Positions 34,599-44,506 of a DNA stretch of 64,000 nucleotides are shown here, one piece after another (the first letter of the stretch is position 1; each line of letters starts with the position of its first letter). Origin of the DNA: Astrothelium macrocarpum (taxonomy: Eukaryota; Ascomycota; Dothideomycetes; Trypetheliales; Trypetheliaceae); assembly GCA_021030915.1 (NCBI GenBank), contig JAGEMR010000016.1:186001-250000 (forward strand), given 5' to 3'. The translations under genes were made by a program, and so were the position numbers. The notes below the pieces were generated by a model, which saw only the letters and a list, made by a program, of their open reading frames with translations, had not been told where the DNA came from and searched no databases.

Positions 34599-36404
34599 TC
34601 ATTGCATCACAAAGCATTGTGAGCCCTTCTCTGTAGAGCCTACAGCATCCCACGTAACAATGATATCCAGCGCGCGTTCATTGTTTTTTCGTTTTCGATA
34701 CTCAATTGAGCCCTTGATCTGCTGCCCTTTTTTGAGTGGTTTCCCACGTCGTTGCTCATGATCGATAGCCATGAAACTGCTCTGCCAATGAGTATCCTTC
34801 CCATACGGACCTGTTGTGAAAGCGTTGCTCCCATCTGACTTCGTTCCCCATTCTTCAGCGCGCTCTTCCCTTCCCACGACCGCCTCCGGAGACGTCAGGA
34901 AGAAAGTATCAAACCACACCAACCACCCATCTAGCGCATCAATATCCTGCTCCAACACTACCTCAAATTCCTCCACAAACGTCAACTCCTCCTTTCTGAC
35001 TACCTGCAAATTCAGCTCTTTGAAAACTACACTCCTTCCCACCACACACTCCTTCTCCACCCTCCTCACCACTACATCCTCATGCACCCGCTCCATCATC
35101 GCCTGCATATCAAACCCATACACATCCCGCCAAAACCCCACATTCTCACCCACCCACTCCGGATCCGCCACGGGCGCCACCCTCAACGTACACCATCCCG
35201 GCACCATCAGCCCACCCCCAGCACCACCCTTCCTCAAATACCGATCCCTCGCCCACACCACCGAATCCAGCATCCCCTCATACAACAACGCATACCCCAT
35301 CCACTCACTGACAATCACATCCACCTGCTCCACCGGCAGCACCACCTCCTCGATACGTCCGCGCACACACGTCACCACATCCTGCGCACCGTTCGCATAC
35401 ACAATCTCTCGCGCGCGCTCGATGATCGCCGAGTTGTCCACGGCGATGACGCGCGCGGCGCCCGCGCGGAAGCACAGCAGCGATAGGATCCCCGTGCCGC
35501 AGCCGAGGTCGAGCACGGTCTTCCCGGCGAACAGCGTCTTGTTGGTGTAGATGAAGTCGCGGTAGGCGTCGGTGCGCACGGCGTCTTGGAGCATGGTCTG
35601 GTGCATGAGGGTTGAGGCGTAGGAAGCGAAGTAGCCGGCGTCATCGTCAGTGGCGGTAGTTGGCGGTTTGGCTGTTGTGGTAGTGGTAGTGGTGGTTTTG
35701 GGGTCGTTGTTGATGCTGCTGCTGCTGTTCTCGGAAATGGGAGGAAGGGATGGTGAGCTGGGTGCGTCCCAGCGGTCGTCGAGAGTGCGCTCAACCGCGG
35801 ACCGGTATTTGGTGAATGTGCTTTGGAGGTCTGAGAGTTGGGCTTTGAGGTCTTTGATTTGGATAGACTGGTCTTCGATGGTGACGGACCGGCTATCGGG
35901 GACACCGTCGACGTTCTGTGTTGGAGCAGTTCCTTCGTTCATGTTCGATTCCTCTGTTATGATTTCGTCCAAATTGAACAAAAGCGCATCATCTTCTAGA
36001 ACCGGCTGAAGATATTTTTCATTGGCAAATAGGTCTTTTGACGTAATTTTAAAATCTGAGATACCATCCTTTCCTTGGGTACGAATGAAGTTGACAAGCT
36101 TGACCATGTCATAAAATTCAAGGTCTTGGAAATCAACTTTAGTACTCGTGTCTTGGAGGAAATGAAATACAGACACCTACATACCAAGCTCTCTTACGAT
36201 TTTGAGAAAGTCAAATCCATGATTGGCCTTGCAATGCTGCAGCATTTCGTCCACGCTACGGAAGATTGCATCATCGAAGAAGCTAACAAATTGGACATTT
36301 TCCGAATCATCCTCGACATCTTGCCATTCGTCTTTATTGTGAAGAGAAATACTATCGGTTGTATCCGAAGTACTTGAACTGGCGTCGTTGTCTGGCGGAG
36401 CCAT
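34599..36404 (-). CDS. Protein arginine N-methyltransferase 3 (PRMT3/RmtB type)
   Basis: Two exons (36185-36404, 34599-36124) give 581 residues. The catalytic core is intact: SAM loop VLDLGCGTGILSLLC near residues 275-290, the E-x-E loop SEWMGYALLYEGMLDSV near 343-360, and a THW-type motif GKDTHWQSSF. The enzyme makes asymmetric dimethylarginine; PRMT3 acts in the cytosol on ribosomal protein uS5. The N-terminus has the PRMT3 finger region, FVSFFDDAIFRSVDEMLQHC and KANHGFDF, but the CxxC pair of the animal zinc finger is absent. A Ser/Thr-rich linker with an eight-Thr run near residue 215 follows. The intron ends in a CCAAG acceptor after a TACTAA site. The gene is divergent from the TPP enzyme. 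Confidence 0.93.
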
Positions 36405-36672
36405 TGGTCAGAAGGGGTTACCCCAAAATGAATTTTTGGTCACCTCAGAGTTGAAAAATCATTCATAGCACCTTTATTGATTCCACCAGCATGGTGAGGA
36501 TGGTCGAGTTGCGATCAATCAATTGTTGTCATACGCCTAAGCACTGTTTAATCAGCGAGAATGTACAAATGGCAGGAAGACGGTCGAGACAGTCGACCGA
36601 GCCCTTCCCGAACACGACGCGCCCAGCTGCAGCCCGCCCAGAACAGGACCATCGGCGTCCAAGCTCGTACCC
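36405..36672. promoter_or_regulatory. Divergent promoter, PRMT3 / TPP enzyme
   Basis: 268 bp between opposed start codons. No obvious TATA box. The start of the TPP gene was placed by splicing, so the right border depends on that model. Confidence 0.4.
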
Positions 36673-38697
36673 ATGGCCACATCTGGAACGTATGTGCTTT
36701 TGCGAAGTGTGATGCCAACTCCTTTTCGCCTGCCACATCTTCTTCCTTTACGCCCCTTACTGAAAAACGAGTCGCAGGTATACGACTGCCTTCGCGCTCT
36801 TCGAGGCACTATGGGAGGTTCGTCATATCATCCTCCGTTACCTGCTACATCTGATGCCTAGCAACAGGCTGGCGTAAGGAATTGCTTCGTCAACCTCGGC
36901 TCAGACCATCCATCCATCATCGAGGCCATCGTCAAGGGAAAGAGAGAGCGGCCCGATCAATGGCCTCGGATAATCACCTGTCCGTCTGAAATCACTGCCA
37001 TCTCCATGGCCCATGGCTATTCGCGCATTATCGATCGTCCACAAGCCGTTATTGTCCATGTTGACGTTGGCACCCAGGCCCTTGCACACGGCCTTCATAA
37101 TGCCAGCATAGGCCGCGCCCCCGTCTTGATATTCGCCGGTCTGTGCCCATTCACAGAAGCTGGTGAACTTCCCGGCTCCAGAACTGAGTACATGCATTGG
37201 CTACAAGAAGCCCCGGACCAAAAGACGATTGTGCGACAGTACTGTCGCTATACAGGAGAAATCCGTACTGAATTGAACATTAAACAAACCATTGCTCGTG
37301 CCCTCCAGTTTGCAAATAGCACACCCAAAGGTCCCGTTTATCTTGCCAGCGCACGGGAGACATTAGCTGAAGTCATTAAGCCATACTCACTTTTACAAGA
37401 TCAGTGGGTAGCTGTTGGTCCTGGTGCCCTACCCAATGATGCTGTACAAAAAGTTGCTCAAGCGCTCGTCCATGCAGCACGGCCTCTACTTATTACTGGG
37501 TATTCTGGTCGAGATCTTCGCTGTCCAGAACAAATAGTTGCACTTGCAGACCTAATCCCGGGTCTACGTGTCTATGACTCACTGGGGAGTGATATGTGTT
37601 TCCCCTTCTCGCATCGCGCATTTGTAGGCTATTCTCTTGCTTTTAACGATTGTACACGCGACGCAGATGTAATCTTACTACTTGATTGCGATGTGCCATG
37701 GATTCCCTCTCGCACCCCACCCCCCAAAGATGCCTACATCTATCATATTGATATTGACCCTCTTAACCAGCAAATGCCCATCTCCTTTTTCCCTGCAAAT
37801 GGCCGCTGGAGAGCTGATAGCTATGAGGCGCTGACCCAGATAATACAATACTTTCGTCAAGACGCTTCTGTTCAAAAAGCACTTCAGGACCCAAAATATA
37901 CAGCTCGGTGGGATAGACTTCGAGAGGCTCATCAGGCGCGTCTTGATAAGATTGCTACTCTTCCCCTTCTTTCTGACGATGCATCTCTGAATGCACACAA
38001 TATCGGTAGTTTACTAAAAACTTCGCTTCCAGGCTCTACTACTTTTGTCATTGAAGTATCCTCAAATGGTCAGCCTCTTTCCAACCAGCTACAATGCGAC
38101 CGGCCAGGAAGCTGGATCAACGGTGGCTCGACAGGCATAGGATGGAGCAACGGCGCAGCTCTTGGGGTCAAATTGGCGCTACAGGAACAAGCAAAGCAAT
38201 CACCCGGAGAGAACAAAGCAGCTCAGTCTGGCCTGGTCTGTCATGTCGTTGGCGATGGCTGTTTCATGTGTTCGGCGCCATCGAGTGCTGCCTGGGTAGC
38301 ACGCAAGTACGAGATTCCAGTGCTGACGGTGGTCCTTAACAACGGCGGTAAGCCAAATATCCATTCCTCATGTATACATCAAAGCTTTCATAATTGATCC
38401 ATATAACCAGGCTGGAAGGCACCGCGCAATTCTACCGTACTTGTCTATCCTGACGGTTTGAACAAGACTGGTACAGACGACGAACTTAACATATCGTTCA
38501 ATCCATCTCCAGATTACGCTGCTCTGGTCGAAGCTGCTGCCGGCTCGGGGTCTAACAAAGTGGTGGGAGGATGGATGAAAGGTGTGCGGGCGAGCACGGT
38601 GAAAGAGTTAAGAAGGGAGCTCGAAGAAGCCGCTAAGAGGGTGCATGTAGAAGGTCAGGGTGTGTTGGTGGAGGCTTTGATGGAGAATCGAGAATAA
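36673..38697 (+). CDS. Thiamine-pyrophosphate-dependent enzyme (acetolactate-synthase-like)
   Basis: Four exons (36673-36689, 36778-36817, 36868-38347, 38411-38697) give 607 residues. The short first exon reads MATSG and joins by a split codon to TYTTAFALFEALWE, then AGVRNCFVNLGSDHPSIIEA. This is the N-terminal PYR domain. Its catalytic glutamate is in CPSEITAISMAHGYSRI. The central domain contains ARPLLITGYSGRD. The C-terminal PP domain has the TPP motif GDGCFMCSAP and ends it with LNNGG, where the last intron lies. The family includes acetolactate synthase, benzoylformate decarboxylase and oxalyl-CoA decarboxylase. This fungal branch has no settled substrate, and it lacks a mitochondrial presequence, so it is not the housekeeping Ilv2. 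Confidence 0.85.
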
Positions 38698-39357
38698 TGG
38701 GCTATTCTTTTCTTGTTTTGTGGGAATATACCGACGTATCTCTATTGGTGAATTTGCGAAAGACTAATTCGTCGGTGGGCTTGCGCTCTAAGGCAAGAGA
38801 AGTGGGCTTGAACAGATCGGAGAACGAAGATTACTTGAGTAATTCAGTGCCTTACAGCCCTAAGCAACCATGTCCCTAGTATACCATGTTGCCATATACG
38901 GATCCGTTTACATGCCGTGTCAACAACTCGCCTAAACCAAGATATATCGATGCCAGTTTCACAACCCATGCCGGCTACGTGGTAGGATTTGTGCGAACAG
39001 GTTCCGGAGCAAAACCCGGCTGGTAATTGTTCATAACAGCAAAGACAACGGACGCAATGCTGGGGCCCGGAAAGCGCTCATTCTCTCATACCAATACAGA
39101 ACACGAAGGGTCCATCGGCCGACTATAATATATCGTTGCGACGAGACCATGAAAGGAAGAATCTTTTTTACAGTATGATCCAGATTTATTATACAGGCAA
39201 GGGCATTTGCGGCCTATGTGAGCGAGGGGTCTCAGAGTTTGGTGTGTTCTACGGCTTTGCAGGTCGCTAGGATATATCAAAAGTTCTGCCCTGCTCAAGA
39301 TAGATTTCGCTTATAATTCAGATGCTATTCAAGAACAAGCGTCTCTAATCTGGCAAT
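38698..39357. other. Spacer
   Basis: 660 bp without a recognisable gene or repeat. It separates the housekeeping block on the left from the repeat-rich accessory stretch on the right. Confidence 0.4.
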
Positions 39358-39812
39358 CTAATCTGGGGAAATGGCTAACACTACTCCCTCTGAACCTCCA
39401 CTGAATAGCAAGTCTTGGACGTTAACGACCTTCAATCCAGCATATACAACAAGCTCTATCCATTGACGTTCAGTCCGTTCAGTCCCTAGTGGAACCACCC
39501 TCATGTGCCGATCTATACCAGCATGGAACGAGGAGCGACCACTGATCGGGAAGGCAGAGCCGTTGAGTGCAATCCTTGAGTACCCCAGTATCATTGTAGG
39601 CTTCGGATTGAGAATCTCTCTATACTTATCGTCAGGCCAATCGTGAAAGATGTAATGCATGTAGTAAACACGAGCATTCAGATTTATTAGCAATTTTAGT
39701 CCTTATTAAGTAGAAATCCGGCGATTTACCTTTAACCAGCTGTGGATGAAAGAAATTGCATGCGATGGGAAGAATCCAATGATTGCATTTCTTGGATAAC
39801 TTCAGCAGGATC
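39358..39812 (-). pseudogene. Fungal O-methyltransferase relic
   Basis: Pieces of an O-methyltransferase (the Methyltransf_2 family of secondary metabolism) lie in order but in different frames. Near 39812 one frame reads DPAEVIQEMQSLDSSHRMQF. A second frame continues FFHPQLVKG. A third, from about 39690, reads ARVYYMHYIFHDWPDDKYRE, then SFHAGIDRHMRV and TERTERQWIELVVYAGLKVV, to a stop at 39358-39360. The HDWPD motif is diagnostic. Between the second and third parts a GTAAAT donor is present but no AG acceptor is found at the right point. Short deletions inside the third part (after REIL, and after RIAL) also differ from the family. The N-terminal half is missing. It is best read as a dead gene. 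Confidence 0.7.
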
Positions 39813-40245
39813 TCGACTGTTCTGGCTTCCACGGAAGCTCAAGTCTGTTTACAGCTTCACAATTCGAAAGGCCTCTATGTAATCTATGAAATTATGAAAC
39901 TCGCACAGCACTCCGAGGCACACAGCACCGATGACGATATTCATCTAAATCCAGACAGTCTTCAAAAAAATGTGTAGTATATATTCGGTTTGATTCAACC
40001 CCAACGCCTTGGAAAAGAAATTGCCTTCATAACTTTCGTTAAAGCGCTTTAAGAAGCACTTCAGGAGTTTCCTCCACTCATTGATCTAATGCGAACCGCG
40101 TTCAATCTCTTGTCTTCCCAGCTTTTATCTCTTCAGAGTTTGTCTTCTTAGATTTTGTCTTCTTGGATTTTGTCTTTCCAGATTTGCTTTCTTTTCCTGC
40201 TGCCAATATTGAGTTTCAACAAGCTTTGTGGACCAGATAGAACGC
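39813..40245. other. Spacer with tandem and dispersed repeats
   Basis: 433 bp. It holds four 15-bp units at 40136-40195 and copy A of a dispersed repeat at 40201-40258, listed separately. No gene is seen. Confidence 0.4.
40136..40195. repeat. 15-bp tandem repeat, four units
   Basis: Units GAGTTTGTCTTCTTA, GATTTTGTCTTCTTG, GATTTTGTCTTTCCA and GATTTGCTTTCTTTT follow without gaps. They diverge toward the right. The array lies about 50 bp downstream of the HeLo-like gene's stop codon. Confidence 0.65.
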
Positions 40246-40258
40246 TTATGATTCACCT
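40201..40258 (+). repeat. Dispersed 58-bp repeat, copy A
   Basis: Begins TGCCAATATTGAGTTT and contains GACCAGATAGAACGCTTATG. It matches copies at 43966-44023 and 53210-53267 over the full 58 bp in the same orientation. It overlaps the last four codons and the stop of the minus-strand HeLo-like gene. Confidence 0.7.
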
Positions 40259-41025
40259 TTCTTTGGTTGCCAGGTAGGGTGGAGTCCTATATGACTCCTC
40301 GCCTCGCCGCCGATATCAGCATTTTCGATGTCTATATGAGGGGCACCCTGATAGCCATTGCCCCAGGACTGCTGGGCCTTGCCAGAGACCACCACTTCTT
40401 TTGATTTGACATATGCCCCGCCGTTGGTCATCTTCAGAGTCCTGTCAGCCGGAATCATGAATTGGACATGAAGCATATCACTTACCACCTGAGTCGGGTC
40501 TGGCATCCTGCTTGCTTCGTTGATGATTCTTTCGCTAGCGGACGCAGTTGCGGTTTGTGTGGTGCTTCCGCCGCCGAGCGGTCTGCCGGGACCCCAAGAG
40601 CTCATATGGAGGCGTGTAGTTTCGCTGTGAATCTGGCTTAAGGTGTCCTGACTTCTTTCTGAGATGTAAAGGTGGAGAAGATTTCTCTTCGCGTCAAGCG
40701 CGACGAAAGCTTCCGAAAGAATGTCGTGATTGACGATGAGCGTCCAGTTCAAGCCAAGAAATCCTTTCTGCTCGAGGATATTGACAATTTTGCATGCAAG
40801 CTTCGATATGTCCACCAAGAGCGGTATTACAACCTCTTCTTGAAGCAACTCGTGGCTGCAGACTCTACTGATTATGCTTAGCAAAATTGAAATGTTAGAT
40901 CTTTGGTCTTGATACGCAGCCGGACCTGCGCGAATAGCTTGTAATAAATTAAAAAGACCTCGCGCCACTGAATGACCATAGGCGGCAAGTTGGGCAACAC
41001 TCGCAGTAAACCCCACTGCGTCCAT
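40246..41025 (-). CDS. HeLo-like protein with two HET-s-related amyloid motifs (candidate)
   Basis: An intron-less frame of 259 residues. The first about 165 residues are helical and start MDAVGFTASVAQLAAYGHSV, ending a first helix at IRAGPAAYQDQRSNISILLS. This is the pattern of fungal HeLo-like/NACHT N-terminal domains, which act in programmed cell death. A Ser/Thr-rich stretch follows. Near the C-terminus there are two similar motifs: residues 206-227 (EVVVSGKAQQSWGNGYQG at their core) and 232-252 (DIENADIGGEARSHIG). Both share V/I-x-x-G-x-A-R/Q-x-x-x-G, and the first ends GNGYQG. This is the layout of the HET-s-related amyloid motif (HRAM). HET-s has a long linker between its two motifs; here only about four residues separate them. 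The total length is close to HET-s. Activity, and amyloid formation itself, are inferred. The stop codon lies in a dispersed repeat. Confidence 0.6.
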   Translation of the reverse strand: MDAVGFTASVAQLAAYGHSVARGLFNLLQAIRAGPAAYQDQRSNISILLSIISRVCSHELLQEEVVIPLLVDISKLACKIVNILEQKGFLGLNWTLIVNHDILSEAFVALDAKRNLLHLYISERSQDTLSQIHSETTRLHMSSWGPGRPLGGGSTTQTATASASERIINEASRMPDPTQVVSDMLHVQFMIPADRTLKMTNGGAYVKSKEVVVSGKAQQSWGNGYQGAPHIDIENADIGGEARSHIGLHPTWQPKKGES

Positions 41026-41590
41026 CTCGGGCGGGATCAGATGTTAAGGCCCATGTGATATTAAAAGCAAGCTCTCTACCTTGAGTGCAGGCAGCAAGGC
41101 ATAGCAGCTGAAATGTAGCACAACGACACTGTCGGGCAAAACACCTGCATTTGTGAAAACCTTTTGATAGGGTCCAAATCCCGCCTTGATTTTTAGGTCT
41201 GGAGGTTACTCTAAGTACCTCTTTGAGCCTGGCCCGATCCCTTGCGACCGTCTAATCGAAATTTCCGAGAAAGTTTGATAAATCTTTCTTCTATCCAACC
41301 CGAAGAATAAAATGCTAGTCGCAAAGGACTCTTTGCTTTGCAAAAGCTCATCGGAGCGTGCTGCAGCCCGTCGAGGCTTCTGTTAAATGCCCAAGTCCGT
41401 CCGACGCCGTGCGCACTCCTGCCTGACCGAATCATCCGATGCCCTTGCAATCGGCCTCAGCTTGAACTTGGCCACTCTGCCTTTTGCCTTTTCTTACTAA
41501 TATACTGTTTTGGTCGAGCTCGCCTACGCGATCAGGCAAAATAGATAATCCAGCGTTGTTGGGGCAAAGTTCGGTGTCCGGTTGCGCAGC

Positions 41591-41674
41591 AGGTGATAAG
41601 GCAAAGATGAGAGTGATTGATGTAAGAGCCAAGTGGCTAGGTACAAGATGAGATTGTATCTGTGCCGTCCGTTC
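41591..41674. repeat. Diverged direct repeat, copy 1
   Basis: Matches 42041-42128 at most positions (for example GTAAGAGCCAAGTGGCTAGG against GTAAGAACTAAGTAGCTAGG). Most differences are transitions, and the second copy has an extra ACGT. Confidence 0.6.
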
Positions 41675-42040
41675 CGTTCTACAGCTGGCGCACGATCTGG
41701 GCACCATGGGAGTGTGCGTGTGGGACGAACGCAGGCTCTCACAAGGCTGTTTGCTGACCGTTCCATCTCAAATTGATCACTGTTACAGAAGAATATGAGG
41801 AGTAAATGAGGCGGGACTGTCAACTGTTGCATAGCGAGGAAATTCATCTGCTCGATCAGGTTTGAGAGGGCGAGGAAAAATACGTGATTTGTAGTATGTG
41901 AGAATCCATCAGCTCAGAGACCATCAAATAAGCATGTCTGATACATTCACAGATACAGAATAACGACTTCAGTCGTCCGTTCGCGTGTGCCTATTGCATC
42001 GGGAAGAATGAGGCCTCAAGCCATCCTAAATAGGGGAGCC

Positions 42041-42128
42041 AGTTGATAAGGTAAAGATGAGATTGGTTGGTGTAAGAACTAAGTAGCTAGGTACGTACAA
42101 GATGAGACTGTATCCGTGCCGTCTGTTC
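42041..42128. repeat. Diverged direct repeat, copy 2
   Basis: Partner of 41591-41674 in the same orientation, about 450 bp away. It carries a 4-bp duplication (GTACGTAC) not present in the first copy. Confidence 0.6.
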
Positions 42129-43032
42129 TTTCCCACACCTGTTTCCAATCTCAATATGGCGGACGTCATCACGCAGGTTAGCGTCTGACAGAAACCCTTT
42201 GCAATATATACCTAGGTGCTGCCCTTCTCTAATCCAGGCAGCATACACAACTACAGACCGGGTCTTGTAGGTGTCTGAAAGATTACGTGTCGACGATCTG
42301 CGAGTGCACCGGGCTTTCACGCTAGGTTGATTTAAGGAGCTTGCCAAATCAGCATGACTGACTGCCCCCGGAATTAGCCTTGGGATGGCCTTCTAAGTTT
42401 TGCCCAGGCATCCACTCGGTCTTCATCTGTTTTTAACCAAATGCTCAGCCACTGGCCACGTGACAGATTCTGAGCCGCTGCGATGTTAGTGGAGCGAAGC
42501 TGCAGCAACCCTGGTGTAGGAAGGCCATTTCACTACTTTGGCAGAAATGGGTAGTAGCTTGCGGCTCTTTTTGCAAACCGGATCTCCACAAGTGCTGGGA
42601 TCTCTGGGACATGGATTGAAAACAAACATCTAAAGTTCCATGTCTAAAAAGGAGACCTGTTGGCAGCATTTTCTCACATCTAAAGTACGAAAGGTTCTTC
42701 TTAAGCCATAGCTACTGTATGAGCACTTGGCTGTACGATACGAGGTAGTACACAGTTCTTCTTGACTCACTGTAAGGCATAATTTGACGATTCATAGTGT
42801 CCTGAAGAATTTTGACGTATGATTAGGATCGTGTGACAGCAATCTTTGCTTCTCTGAACAGAATTTCTTCCTCACAAGTGGTATCTTCACACAGCCATTG
42901 AGGCCTCTCTATTGAGAAGATATTTCACTCATTATAGTCCAAAAGCGCCAAGATCAGACGACTGAAACTGAGCAGATAGATATAACTTTTTTATCCGATG
43001 TTGTACGTACCACCAGAACTTTCCATTTATAT

Positions 43033-43618
43033 ATGGCATCCCCTGTAGACGGGCAGCTCAAAGAGTTTCCAAAAAAGATGTCTTCGGGAGACTCTACCGC
43101 CATAGTGGCTCCTGGAAGTCGTGCAAGTGGCCATTCAAGCCAAACATTCGGAAATTCGTTCTTCAATATACGTCAGATCAATGTTAACCCTATCATCATG
43201 ATGAGCATGTCTATAGTCACTATCTTCAGTATCGTCGCTATTGTCTTGGGTTTGGAGCATTCTATTCAAGCATCAAGTGCATTCAACCAACTAGACCAAA
43301 GAATGGTTTCTCTGACTAGCGCTGTAAGATCATTAAAGCAATGTTGCTGAGCAAAAGAAAGGCAAAGGTCTGACCCAGAAGTTTCAGAGATGCTCGCCGC
43401 CAGCGGCTTCTGTGTACCTGGATTGCGACTCTTCTACGCCTCCCTCGCCCGCTGGCATGGTTTTGGCGTCACCCACAAGCTCTTCTACCAGCACCAGCTC
43501 CGCACCAGATATCCTCACGACAGCGCCACCTTCCCTCACTACCTTGTTGTTACCAACAGTTACGACTGTCATTACGCGCACCCCCAACCCTTCTTTTCAA
43601 CCTCTCGTAGCTGTTTGA
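43033..43618 (+). CDS. Small single-pass membrane protein with Ser/Thr/Pro-rich tail (tentative)
   Basis: Proposed exons 43033-43323 and 43379-43618 give about 176 residues. The N-terminal 60 residues are polar. One hydrophobic segment follows, within NPIIMMSMSIVTIFSIVAIV. After the splice (GTAAGA donor, CCCAG acceptor) a tail rich in Ser, Thr and Pro runs to the end (AGMVLASPTSSSTSTSSAPD). This looks like a membrane anchor with a glycosylatable stalk. Without splicing the first frame ends at 43350 as a 105-residue protein. No family is recognised. The reading is plausible but supported only by composition and splice signals. Confidence 0.35.
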
Positions 43619-44506
43619 TTAATTGCGGGCTGACACAACCATCAGGGTTATGGGCAGGATATGATCACTTACAGGTCGAAACATGCGTTTGGAATGATGT
43701 ATACGTAGCAAGCTTCATCGTCTCTGTCAACTCGATACAGGATCTATCAGTCATACACTTCTGTTATATTACTACGATATCTTTAATTGTCAAATACAAT
43801 AGGTCATTTCCTTATATCGATCTGCCAGCAAGTATTCAGATAGTTTGTAACGTCGATTTAACTTCTGTCAACATTTTTATATCTTAAAAGCAAGCTTCAT
43901 CTTCCAAGAATTCCAGCTACTAAACACTACAGAAAGGTAGTACCGTGGAAAGGTACCGAGGATAGTGCCGATATTGAGTTTGAATAAGTCTTGTAGATTA
44001 GATAGAACACTTATGAGTCACCTATTACCAAAAAGTCAGAGGCAGCTCTGATATTTAATCAGATTTTATCTTATTCAGCTCTCATCTCATTCAGCTCTTA
44101 CTCTCATTTAGCTTTAGAAGCCTGTTCGGAACCTGTGACAATAGGCGCACACACAAGCCACGACCGGGTATATCCATTTCCTTTCCTACGTTGAGGCCTG
44201 AGAATTTAGTAAGCAATCAGGAGCTGTGACGGTGCGATTATACGCCACGGCTTGGGTTTTGGTCATTGCCTCCATTGTTAAGCGCACGCAATTTGGATTC
44301 TGCTTCCAAAATGCAGGCGTTTAAACGGTTGCCGCACGTGATCGCGCTCATGACGTTTCGGCTTCAGTGAAAAATCGCTGATTGACTCTGATCATGTGGC
44401 GTGCGTTTTCAAGCAAATCCAGCATAGCAGATGCAAATTTTCGGTTCATCCTCGGCCTCCTCGAGGCTACTTTCCTGAATCACTTTATACGCATTCTGGC
44501 CTCTCA
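43619..44506. other. Spacer with dispersed repeat copy B
   Basis: About 0.9 kb. It contains copy B of the 58-bp repeat and, after it, a CATTCAGCTCT-type micro-repeat at about 44085-44120. The right end is the promoter of the F-box gene. Confidence 0.4.
43966..44023 (+). repeat. Dispersed 58-bp repeat, copy B
   Basis: Begins TGCCGATATTGAGTTT and contains AGATAGAACACTTATGAGTC. Shares a further upstream stretch of about 25 bp with copy C (GTGGAAAGGTACCG here, GTGGAGAGGTTCCG there). Confidence 0.7.

Larger units (their letters stand above)
41026..43032. other. Gene-poor spacer with a repeat pair
   Basis: About 2 kb. Two diverged copies of an 84-88 bp sequence lie at 41591-41674 and 42041-42128. 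Minus-strand frames around both include A-x-IQSHLV, so the repeat may derive from an old element's coding region. No complete gene is seen. Confidence 0.4.

Noticed and set aside
34816..35550. Plus-strand open frame of 244 codons
   Set aside because: Antisense to PRMT3, which has the conserved methyltransferase motifs.
36673..38697. Calling the TPP enzyme Ilv2 (acetolactate synthase)
   Set aside because: It lacks a mitochondrial presequence, and its N-terminal and C-terminal sequence differ from the highly conserved Ilv2.
43390..43887. Plus-strand open frame of 165 codons
   Set aside because: Composition is erratic. The overlapping Ser/Thr-rich frame splices cleanly to the upstream membrane segment and is preferred.
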